Shown here piece after piece: positions 1 through 5,330 of a stretch of 5,330 bases of DNA. The stretch is taken from contig CAMFKC010000221.1 in NCBI GenBank assembly GCA_945956975.1, positions 1 to 5,330 on the forward strand, written 5' to 3'. The notes under the pieces are model-generated. The model saw only the letters and a list, made by a program, of their open reading frames with translations. It had not been told where the DNA came from and searched no databases. The stretch comes from an uncultured Methylocystaceae bacterium (GTDB lineage: Bacteria; Pseudomonadota; Alphaproteobacteria; Rhizobiales; Beijerinckiaceae). Each line of letters begins with the position of its first letter. The first letter of the stretch is position 1. The position numbers and the translations under genes are program-made.

Positions 1-724
1 TTGGGACCGCAGCCTGCTGGGGCGCGGGGGTTGCGGCGGGCTTGGTCTCGGCCGCAGCGTCGGGGGCAAGCGGCGTCTTGTCCGTCGGCTGCGGCGCGGC
101 GGCGCTCGTCTTGGGCGCCTCGGCGGGCGCGACAGCTGTCGGTGTTTGCTTCGACGCCTCGGCGGGCGCCGGCGCGACAGGCTCCTTCACGGCCTGCGAC
201 GGCGCAGGCGTCTGGACCTTGGCCGCCGGCTCGGACGTCGGCTTGCGCGCGGCGGTCTTGGGGTGCGGCTTGGCCTTGGGCTTGGCTTTGCGCGGGGCCT
301 CGTCGCCGAAGCCCGGTGCGTTTGGCGCGCCGGGAATGAGCGCTTCGGGCACAGGCGCGTCTGGGTCCTGGCGCGTCGCATAGGTCTGCCCGCCTCCGAG
401 CGCCGTGCGGCGCAGGAGTTCCCCGCTGTAGCCGTCGATCAGGAAGCGGGCGCGCTGACCTTGCGCGTTCTGGCCGATCGCGACGATCGTGTCGCCGGAA
501 AGGCGGGGCGCCGCCGCCAGCCGATAGCCTTGCGCGGCCACGATGCGGCCGACGACGCGGGGCGGGATGAAACGGTCGACGACATAATCGTCCTCGTCGT
601 GGATCTGCGGTCCGGACCAGCCGCCCCAGGGCATGACGAATTGCGCGGCGGCTGGCGCCGCGGCGAAGGCGGCGCCGAGCGCGGCGGCTCCGGCGAAAAG
701 GGCGAGCCTCAAAGGCTTGGCCAT
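1..724 (-). CDS. Exported protein with PepSY-like segment and Ala/Pro/Lys-rich tail (3' end outside window)
   Basis: The reading frame starts at ATG 724 and stays open for 241 codons to the left edge, so the C-terminus is missing. Residues 1-27 form a typical Sec signal peptide: a basic start (MAKPLR), a long Ala/Leu/Phe core, and an AAPAAA-Q cleavage site near residue 27, which implies a periplasmic or secreted product. Residues of about 55-105 (from PPRVVGRIVAAQGYR to FLIDGYSGELLRR) resemble the short PepSY-like module common in exported alphaproteobacterial proteins. The pattern is a helix, then a strand giving 'DTIVAIGQNAQGQRARFLID', then 'GYSGEL'. From about residue 130 onward the chain is low complexity, rich in Ala, Pro, Lys and Thr, and probably disordered; it may span the periplasm or contact the wall or envelope. 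Start choice is supported by AGAGGAG five bases upstream. The gene lies 96 bp downstream of ltaE on the same strand and could be partly co-transcribed. The exact function is unknown and the PepSY assignment is by eye. Confidence 0.75.
   Translation of the reverse strand, partial: MAKPLRLALFAGAAALGAAFAAAPAAAQFVMPWGGWSGPQIHDEDDYVVDRFIPPRVVGRIVAAQGYRLAAAPRLSGDTIVAIGQNAQGQRARFLIDGYSGELLRRTALGGGQTYATRQDPDAPVPEALIPGAPNAPGFGDEAPRKAKPKAKPHPKTAARKPTSEPAAKVQTPAPSQAVKEPVAPAPAEASKQTPTAVAPAEAPKTSAAAPQPTDKTPLAPDAAAETKPAATPAPQQAAVP
116..180 (-). repeat. Imperfect in-frame direct repeat in the low-complexity tail
   Basis: The 15-base unit cgcctcggcgggcgc occurs at 116-130 and again at 155-169, 39 bases (13 codons) apart. 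Both copies are followed by gacag, at 131-135 and at 176-180; in the second copy six extra bases (cggcgc) come first. At protein level this gives VAPAPAEA (about residues 183-190) and VAPAEA (about 198-203), so the copies differ by one Ala-Pro pair. The repeat keeps frame and looks like slippage or duplication inside a disordered Ala/Pro tail, not like a mobile element. Confidence 0.6.
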
Positions 725-729
725 GGAAA

Positions 730-736
730 CTCCTCT
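730..736 (-). promoter_or_regulatory. Ribosome binding site of the exported PepSY-like protein gene
   Basis: On the minus strand the sequence AGAGGAG lies five bases before ATG 724. This is a strong Shine-Dalgarno match at normal spacing. It fixes the start directly before the signal peptide. Confidence 0.7.
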
Positions 737-792
737 GGCGCGAATGCGACGGCCCCAACGTCTCGGCCAATTGCGGAGAGAAATTGGCGCCG

Positions 793-810
793 GCCGCCCG
801 GAATGGCGGC
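793..810 (-). terminator. Possible weak hairpin terminator after ltaE
   Basis: A six-base-pair all-GC stem (gccgcc at 793-798 with ggcggc at 805-810, six-base loop) starts 10 bases beyond the ltaE stop codon. On the minus strand it is followed, after a short GC stretch, by a loosely T-rich AATTTCTCT segment rather than a clean T-run. It could be a weak intrinsic terminator or only an RNA-stabilising hairpin. Short GC stems arise easily by chance in DNA of this composition. Confidence 0.3.
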
Positions 811-820
811 GTCGTCAAAT

Positions 821-1894
821 TTATCCGCGCGCGGCGGCCAGGAGAGCGACGACTGCCTCGGCCGGCGTCGCAAAAGACGGGATAAGTCGAATGAAGGCTT
901 CGTCCGGGCCCGGCCGCTGGCCCGTTTCGAGCGCGCGGGGCGTCCAGGGGTGGAAACGGCCCCCGGCCGCGATCAACCGCGCATGCATCGCGTTGGGAAC
1001 AATGGCGAAAACCTCGTTGATCTCGCGCTTCCACGGCATGCGGACGCCGGGCAGGGCCGCCAGGCCCGCTTCCAGCTCGGCGGCGCGGGCGTTGGCTTGC
1101 CGGGCAAGGTCCAGCCAGAGGCCGTCCTTCAGATAGGCCTCCATCTGCGCGCCGAGCAGGCGGCCCTTGGACAGGGTGTGGCCGCCGCGCTTGCGGCGAT
1201 AGGCGAAGTTTTGGGCCTTCGCGGGATCGAAGAAGATCACGGCCTCGCAGGCGAGCGCGCCGTTCTTGGTCGCGCCGAAGGAAAGGACATCGACGCCCGC
1301 CTTCCAGCTCATCTGCGCCGGCGTCAGGCCGAGCGACACGAGCGCATTGGCGAAGCGGGCGCCGTCCATGTGGACGGCCATGCCGGCGGAATGGGCGATG
1401 TCCGCCAGCGCCGAAATCTCGGCGGCGGTGTAGAGCGCGCCGCATTCGGTCGCCTGCGACAGCGAAAGCGCCTGCGGTTGGACCTGCTTGACGACGCCGC
1501 GCGGCATCATGGCTAGAGCATCCTGGAGGGCGGCGGGCGTGAGCTTGCCGGCCGCGCCCGGCAGGCCGACCAGCTTGGCCCCGGCGGCGAAGAATTCGGG
1601 CGCGCCGCATTCGTCTGCGGCGATATGCGCAAATTCGTGGCACAAAACCGCGCCCCACGGGTCGGTGACCGCCGACAAGGCCAGCGCATTGGCGGCCGTG
1701 CCGGTCGCGACCAGAAAGACTGCGACCTCGCGCTCAAACAGCTTGGACAGTGCTTTTTCGGCCCGTTTCGTCCATTCGTCAGCGCCATAGGCGGCGGCCG
1801 GGCCGGAATTGGCCGCCACCAGAGCCTCGAGAATGGCCGGGTGGGCGCCGCTGGAATTGTCGCTGGTGAAATCGAGGTGGAGTTCGCTGGCCAT
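821..1894 (-). CDS. ltaE: Low-specificity L-threonine aldolase (PLP enzyme)
   Basis: This encodes 357 residues, close to the usual length of about 340-360 for the family. The enzyme cleaves L-threonine and L-allo-threonine to glycine and acetaldehyde in the cytosol, using pyridoxal phosphate (fold type I, beta-eliminating-lyase-like family). Visible landmarks are the N-terminal DFTSDNSSGAHP (8-19), the cofactor-phosphate loop ATGTAAN (63-69), and CHEFAHI with His86, expected to stack on the PLP ring. Next come the SLSQATECG segment (144-152), HMDGARFANA with Asp177 and Arg180 (175-184), and SFGATKNGA with Lys210 as the expected Schiff-base lysine. Arg336 in FIRLIPSF is a candidate carboxylate-binding residue. 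The SLSQATECG form resembles the Pseudomonas-type branch more than E. coli LtaE. ATG 1894 was chosen because family homology begins here and AAGG lies five bases upstream. The frame stays open further upstream, and an ATG at 1984 would add 30 residues that do not look like this family. The gene is divergent from gltB and lies upstream of the exported-protein gene. Threonine aldolase is the most likely activity; related beta-hydroxy-amino-acid aldolase specificity cannot be excluded. Confidence 0.9.
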   Translation of the reverse strand: MASELHLDFTSDNSSGAHPAILEALVAANSGPAAAYGADEWTKRAEKALSKLFEREVAVFLVATGTAANALALSAVTDPWGAVLCHEFAHIAADECGAPEFFAAGAKLVGLPGAAGKLTPAALQDALAMMPRGVVKQVQPQALSLSQATECGALYTAAEISALADIAHSAGMAVHMDGARFANALVSLGLTPAQMSWKAGVDVLSFGATKNGALACEAVIFFDPAKAQNFAYRRKRGGHTLSKGRLLGAQMEAYLKDGLWLDLARQANARAAELEAGLAALPGVRMPWKREINEVFAIVPNAMHARLIAAGGRFHPWTPRALETGQRPGPDEAFIRLIPSFATPAEAVVALLAAARG

Positions 1895-1899
1895 GACGG

Positions 1900-1903
1900 C
1901 CTT
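1900..1903 (-). promoter_or_regulatory. Weak ribosome binding site of ltaE
   Basis: AAGG on the minus strand lies five bases before ATG 1894. It is only a four-base match, but the alternative upstream ATG at 1984 has no better one, so it supports the shorter, family-like start. Confidence 0.45.
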
Positions 1904-1992
1904 GTGCCGGGTCCGACCGTTGGCCGCAAGCGGACCGAATCTTGCCTTGCGACGTACAAGGCTTTGCAATGCTTGCGAAGCCATCGGTCCCG

Positions 1993-2006
1993 GCGCAATT
2001 TTGCGC
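1993..2006. promoter_or_regulatory. 14-bp inverted repeat, possible operator
   Basis: gcgcaa (1993-1998) and ttgcgc (2001-2006) form perfect six-base arms around a two-base TT spacer. The A/T-containing core stands out from the GC-rich surroundings and sits about 100 bases before the ltaE start and about 300 before gltB. Such symmetric sites bind dimeric regulators. No regulator can be named from the sequence, and a site this short may arise by chance. Confidence 0.35.
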
Positions 2007-2077
2007 GGAAAGAGGGGCTGGTCCGCTTGAACGAAGGGATCAAATCTGCCAATGTCGCGCGCCGCCGATAGGACAGC

Positions 2078-2083
2078 TATACT
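2078..2083 (+). promoter_or_regulatory. Candidate -10 box for gltB
   Basis: TATACT differs from the sigma-70 consensus TATAAT at one position and is one of the few AT-rich hexamers in the region. No good -35 element lies 16-18 bases upstream and there is no TGn extension, so the promoter would be weak or activator-dependent. Transcription from here would give a gltB leader of roughly 210 bases. Confidence 0.3.
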
Positions 2084-2194
2084 GACCATTCGACGCGACC
2101 CGCGAAAACCCTCGGCCGCAAGGCCCACGGCGCCCGAAAAGGCGTGACGGACAATCGCGGTCGTGCGAGAGACGCGGCCGAATTGGAGCGAGCG

Positions 2195-2263
2195 ATGAGC
2201 GGTGCGGGACACGACGGCACAAGGCGAAAACCGGGGCGAGAAGCTCCGGCGCGCATGCGCTGA
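2195..2263 (+). CDS. Possible 22-residue leader ORF upstream of gltB
   Basis: ATG at 2195 opens 22 codons ending in TGA at 2261-2263, 36 bases before gltB. GGAG (2185-2188) lies six bases before the ATG, a good Shine-Dalgarno arrangement. The peptide is basic (MSGAGHDGTRRKPGREAPARMR) with five Arg and one Lys, and no membrane segment. It is in the same frame as gltB but separated by this TGA and a second one at 2279-2281, so it is not an N-terminal extension. It has no run of Glu or Gln codons as expected for a classical amino-acid attenuator, although its 3' part overlaps the GC-rich inverted repeat. It may be a regulatory upstream ORF or mere chance. Confidence 0.25.
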   Translation: MSGAGHDGTRRKPGREAPARMR

Positions 2264-2272
2264 ACCGCCCCG
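2232..2272 (+). repeat. GC-rich inverted repeats just before the gltB ribosome binding site
   Basis: cggggcg (2232-2238) pairs perfectly with cgccccg (2266-2272) across 27 bases, and this loop contains the perfect ten-base palindrome gcgcatgcgc (2251-2260). In the gltB leader RNA these could form a structured element ending 14 bases before the Shine-Dalgarno sequence. There is no T-run after it, so it does not look like an intrinsic terminator. Chance pairing in GC-rich DNA is a real possibility. Confidence 0.35.
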
Positions 2273-2286
2273 AACCGCTGACGACT

Positions 2287-2293
2287 GAGGAAG
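2287..2293 (+). promoter_or_regulatory. Ribosome binding site of gltB
   Basis: GAGGAAG lies six bases before ATG 2300. Together with the in-frame stop at 2279-2281 it makes ATG 2300 the only reasonable gltB start. Confidence 0.75.
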
Positions 2294-2299
2294 CCCGCC

Positions 2300-5200
2300 A
2301 TGACTGAATATTTCGCCCACGACCCGCACCTGCCCGGTCCGCAGGGTCTCTACGATCCCTCCAAGGAGCATGACGCCTGCGGCGTCGGCTTCGTTGCGGA
2401 CATGAAGAACCGCAAGACCCACGAGATCGTGCAGATGGGTCTGCGCATCCTCATGAACCTCGACCATCGCGGCGCGGTGGGCGCGGATCCCAAGCTCGGC
2501 GACGGCTGCGGCATTCTCGTGCAGATCCCGCACACGTTCTTCGCGGAAGAATGCGCCAAGCTCGGCTTCAACCTGCCCGAGCCCGGCAACTACGGCATCG
2601 GCCAGTTCTTCATGCCGACCGACACCGGCCTGCGCGAAAAGGTGCGCGAGACGGTTGCGCGCGTGCTGGACGAAGAGGGCCTGTCGCTGCTCGGCTGGCG
2701 CGAGGTTCCCGTCGATTCCTCCGACCTCGGCGAGGCGGTGAAGGAAGTCGAGCCGGCGCATCGCCAGCTCTTCGTCGGCCGCGGCCCGGGCATCACGAGC
2801 GAGGACGATTTCGAGCGCAAGCTCTACGTCGCGCGCAAGGCCATCTCCAACGCGCTCTATGCGATGGAGGGCCGCGTGATGGCGACCTTCTATCCGGTCT
2901 CCATGTCCTGCCGCACCATCGTCTACAAGGGCATGGTCCTCGTCAGCCAACTCGGCGGCTATTACAAGGACCTGTCGGACCCGCGGTTCATTTCCGCGCT
3001 CGCGCTCGTCCACCAGCGCTTCGCCACCAATACGTTCCCGTCCTGGCGGCTCGCGCATCCCTATCGCATGGTCGCGCACAACGGCGAGATCAACACGCTG
3101 CGCGGCAACGTAAACTGGATGGCCGCGCGCCAGGCGTCGGTCGAATCGAAGCTGTTCGGCAACAACATCTCGAAGCTCTGGCCGATCTCCTACGAGGGCC
3201 AGTCGGACACGGCGTGCTTCGACAACGCGCTCGAGTTCCTCGTGCAGGGCGGCTATTCGCTCGCGCACGCGATGATGATGCTGATCCCGGAAGCCTGGGC
3301 GGGCAACCCGCTGATGGATGAGGGCCGCCGGCACTTCTACGAATATCACGCGGCGCTGATGGAGCCTTGGGACGGCCCCGCCGCGGTCGCCTTCACCGAC
3401 GGCCGCCAGATCGGCGCGACGCTCGACCGCAACGGCCTGCGTCCGGCCCGCTATCTCGTGACCGACGATGGCCTCGTCGTCATGGCGTCCGAAATGGGCG
3501 TGCTGCCGATCCCGCAGGAGAAGATCGTCACCAAGTGGCGCCTGCAGCCGGGCAAGATGCTGCTCGTCGACCTCCAGGAAGGCCGCATCGTCGGCGACGA
3601 GGAGATCAAGGCGCAGCTTTCAGAAGCCCATCCTTACAAGGACTGGGTCGCGCGTACGCAGATCGTGCTGGAGGACCTCCGGCCGGTCGAACCACGCTCC
3701 TCGCGCACCGACGTGTCGCTGCTCGATCGCCAGCAGGCGTTCGGCTACACGCAGGAAGACACCGCGATCCTGATGGCGCCCATGGCCGTGACCGGCCAGG
3801 AGGCCGTGGGCTCGATGGGCACGGACACGCCGATCTCGGCTATGTCCGACCGCTCGAAGCTGCTCTACACCTATTTCAAGCAGAACTTCGCGCAGGTGAC
3901 GAACCCGCCGATCGACCCGATCCGCGAGGAGTTGGTGATGAGCCTGCTCTCCTTCATCGGGCCGCGTCCGAACATCCTCGATCTGGAAGGTACCTCGCGC
4001 CGCAAGCGCCTGGAGGTCCGCACCCCGATCCTGACCAATGACGATCTCGAGAAGATCCGCTGTATCGGCCATTACGAGGACCGCTTCGACACCAAGACGA
4101 TCGACTTCACCTATCCGGCGCGCGAGGGTGCGGCCGGAATGGGCGGCGCCGTGGCGCGGCTCTGCGAGCGCGCGGAAGCTGCGGTCCATGGCGGCTACAA
4201 CATCATCATCCTGTCCGACCGGCAGGTCGGGCCGGACCGCATCCCGATCCCGGCGCTGCTGGCGACGGCGGCGGTGCATCATCACCTGATCCGCAAGGGC
4301 CTGCGCACCTCGGTCGGCCTCGTCGTGGAATCCGGCGAGCCGCGCGAGATCCATCATTTCTGCTGCCTTGCCGGCTACGGCGCCGAGGCGATCAACCCCT
4401 ATCTCGCCTTCGACACCCTGCTCGACCAGCATGAGCAGGGCGCCTTCCCCGAGGAGGTCGATGCCGACGAGGTGGTGAAGCGCTACATCAAGTCGGTCGG
4501 CAAGGGCGTGCTCAAGGTGATGTCCAAGATGGGCATCTCGACCTACCAGTCCTATTGCGGCGCGCAGATCTTCGACGCCGTCGGCCTGAAGAGCGCCTTC
4601 GTCGACAAGTTCTTCTTCGGCACGGGCACGGCGATCGAGGGCGTCGGCCTCGACGAGATTGCCGAGGAAAGCGTGCGTCGGCATCGCGACGCCTTCGGCG
4701 ACTCGCCGCTCTACCGCAACAGCCTCGATATCGGCGGCGAGTACATGTACCGCGTCCGCGGCGAGGACCATGTCTGGAAGCCGGACGTGGTCGCCTCGCT
4801 CCAGCATGCGGTGCGCCTCAACGCGCAGGATCGCTACGAGGAGTTCGCGCAGCAGGTCAACGACGATGCGCAGCGGCTCAGCACCATCCGCGGCCTGTTC
4901 AAGGTCAAGATGGCCACCGATAACGGCCGCGCGCCCGTGCCGCTGGAGAGCGTCGAACCCGCCGCCGAGATCGTGAAGCGCTTCGCCACCGGCGCGATGT
5001 CCTTCGGCTCGATCTCGCGCGAGGCGCACGAGACGATCGCGCTCGCGATGAACCAGATCGGCGGCAAGTCGAACACCGGCGAGGGCGGCGAGGAACCGAT
5101 CCGCTTCCGCCCGATGCCGGATGGCCGCTCGAAGCGCTCGGCGATCAAGCAGGTCGCGTCCGGCCGCTTCGGTGTCACCACCGAATATCTCGTCAATGCC

Positions 5201-5330
5201 GACGTGATGCAGATCAAGGTGGCGCAGGGCGCCAAGCCCGGCGAGGGCGGCCAGCTGCCCGGCCACAAGGTCGACGCCAAGATCGCCCGGACCCGGCATT
5301 CGACGCCGGGCGTCGGCCTGATCTCGCCGC
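2300..5330 (+). CDS. gltB: Glutamate synthase large (alpha) subunit, 3' end outside window
   Basis: The frame runs without a stop for 1010 codons to the right edge; family members have about 1500 or more residues. With the small subunit GltD the enzyme reductively transfers the glutamine amide to 2-oxoglutarate, giving two glutamate, in the cytosol. Residues 1-26 are a propeptide: cleavage would expose Cys27 (HDACGVGF), the N-terminal nucleophile of the class II glutaminase domain (27 to about 430). This domain also carries Arg240 (HQRFATNTFPSW), Asn261-Gly262 (AHNGEINTLRGN) and Asp303 (QSDTACFDN), matching the glutamine-binding residues known in the Azospirillum enzyme with a constant offset. 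The central domain covers about 445-770 (NPPIDPIREE at 535-544, MSKMGISTYQSYCGAQIF at 741-758). The FMN/2-oxoglutarate domain begins near 860 with MSFGSIS (900-906) and NTGEGGE (925-931). The [3Fe-4S] cysteines and the C-terminal beta-helix domain lie beyond the window. The start is fixed by an in-frame TGA at 2279 and GAGGAAG at 2287. No frameshift or missing key residue is seen. A gltD neighbour is expected but not visible. Confidence 0.97.
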   Translation, partial: MTEYFAHDPHLPGPQGLYDPSKEHDACGVGFVADMKNRKTHEIVQMGLRILMNLDHRGAVGADPKLGDGCGILVQIPHTFFAEECAKLGFNLPEPGNYGIGQFFMPTDTGLREKVRETVARVLDEEGLSLLGWREVPVDSSDLGEAVKEVEPAHRQLFVGRGPGITSEDDFERKLYVARKAISNALYAMEGRVMATFYPVSMSCRTIVYKGMVLVSQLGGYYKDLSDPRFISALALVHQRFATNTFPSWRLAHPYRMVAHNGEINTLRGNVNWMAARQASVESKLFGNNISKLWPISYEGQSDTACFDNALEFLVQGGYSLAHAMMMLIPEAWAGNPLMDEGRRHFYEYHAALMEPWDGPAAVAFTDGRQIGATLDRNGLRPARYLVTDDGLVVMASEMGVLPIPQEKIVTKWRLQPGKMLLVDLQEGRIVGDEEIKAQLSEAHPYKDWVARTQIVLEDLRPVEPRSSRTDVSLLDRQQAFGYTQEDTAILMAPMAVTGQEAVGSMGTDTPISAMSDRSKLLYTYFKQNFAQVTNPPIDPIREELVMSLLSFIGPRPNILDLEGTSRRKRLEVRTPILTNDDLEKIRCIGHYEDRFDTKTIDFTYPAREGAAGMGGAVARLCERAEAAVHGGYNIIILSDRQVGPDRIPIPALLATAAVHHHLIRKGLRTSVGLVVESGEPREIHHFCCLAGYGAEAINPYLAFDTLLDQHEQGAFPEEVDADEVVKRYIKSVGKGVLKVMSKMGISTYQSYCGAQIFDAVGLKSAFVDKFFFGTGTAIEGVGLDEIAEESVRRHRDAFGDSPLYRNSLDIGGEYMYRVRGEDHVWKPDVVASLQHAVRLNAQDRYEEFAQQVNDDAQRLSTIRGLFKVKMATDNGRAPVPLESVEPAAEIVKRFATGAMSFGSISREAHETIALAMNQIGGKSNTGEGGEEPIRFRPMPDGRSKRSAIKQVASGRFGVTTEYLVNADVMQIKVAQGAKPGEGGQLPGHKVDAKIARTRHSTPGVGLISP

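Larger units (their letters stand above)
1895..2299. other. Divergent intergenic region between ltaE and gltB
   Basis: These 405 bases hold no convincing full-length gene. They must contain the promoters of both divergent genes unless the ltaE promoter lies inside gltB. Contents seen, from left to right: an inverted repeat at 1993-2006, a -10-like box at 2078-2083 facing gltB, a possible 22-codon ORF at 2195-2263, a GC-rich inverted repeat at 2232-2272, and the gltB ribosome binding site at 2287-2293. No sigma-54 type -24/-12 promoter with good spacing was found by eye on either strand, which argues mildly against direct NtrC/RpoN control. No clear ltaE promoter was recognised. Confidence 0.7.

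Noticed and set aside
146..1516. 456-residue open frame on the plus strand
   Set aside because: It runs antisense to both the exported-protein gene and ltaE and crosses their intergenic gap. It is Arg/Gly-rich, has no recognisable domain and is explained by base composition.
1894..1984. Alternative ltaE start at ATG 1984, adding 30 residues
   Set aside because: The added residues (MASQALQSLVRRKARFG and following) do not resemble the family N-terminus and no better Shine-Dalgarno sequence precedes this ATG.
1513..2052. 179-residue minus-strand open frame overlapping ltaE in another frame
   Set aside because: It is a Ser/Pro/Arg-rich shadow of the ltaE coding region, and ltaE in its own frame carries all catalytic motifs.
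1895..3349. The ltaE frame stays open upstream on the minus strand as far as 3349, giving an 842-residue reading frame that could suggest a fusion protein
   Set aside because: All threonine aldolase homology begins at ATG 1894. The extension is His/Arg/Asp/Ala-rich sequence of the kind produced by reading antisense to a high-GC gene, and it overlaps the well-supported gltB coding region.
2551..4041. Plus-strand open frames of 256 and 224 residues inside gltB (2551-3321 and 3367-4041)
   Set aside because: They are out-of-frame readings of gltB with Arg/Pro/Gly-rich composition and no family resemblance. They do not indicate a frameshift, since the gltB frame itself is intact throughout.
3620..5299. 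559-residue open frame on the minus strand, antisense to gltB
   Set aside because: The protein is low-information Ala/Arg/Asp/Leu/His sequence without motifs, and gltB on the other strand shows continuous family homology. Strong G/C third-position bias removes stop codons from the antisense frame.

Overview
The window is GC-rich DNA with strong G/C preference at third codon positions. The protein types seen suggest an alphaproteobacterium, most likely of the Hyphomicrobiales (Rhizobiales). This placement is an inference from gene style; no rRNA or other marker is present.

There are three real protein genes in two divergent blocks. On the minus strand, a complete low-specificity L-threonine aldolase gene (ltaE, 821-1894) is followed 96 bp downstream by a gene for an exported protein with a PepSY-like segment and a long Ala/Pro/Lys-rich tail (1-724, running off the left edge). 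On the plus strand, gltB, the large subunit of glutamate synthase, starts at 2300 and is still open at the right edge. About 1010 of roughly 1500 or more residues are present. They include the propeptide, the glutaminase domain, the central domain and the beginning of the FMN domain.

The 405-bp divergent region (1895-2299) separates ltaE from gltB. It holds a 14-bp inverted repeat, a TATACT -10-like box facing gltB, a possible 22-codon leader ORF with its own Shine-Dalgarno sequence, and GC-rich inverted repeats just before the gltB ribosome binding site. All of these are weak, sequence-only calls.

Functionally, gltB belongs to central nitrogen assimilation (2-oxoglutarate plus glutamine to two glutamate) and ltaE to glycine/threonine metabolism. 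The two share amino-acid metabolism as a theme, but nothing in the sequence proves co-regulation. I see no mobile element, CRISPR array, tRNA or rRNA, and no convincing sign of a new biological system. The very long open frames antisense to ltaE and gltB are best explained as composition-driven shadows.
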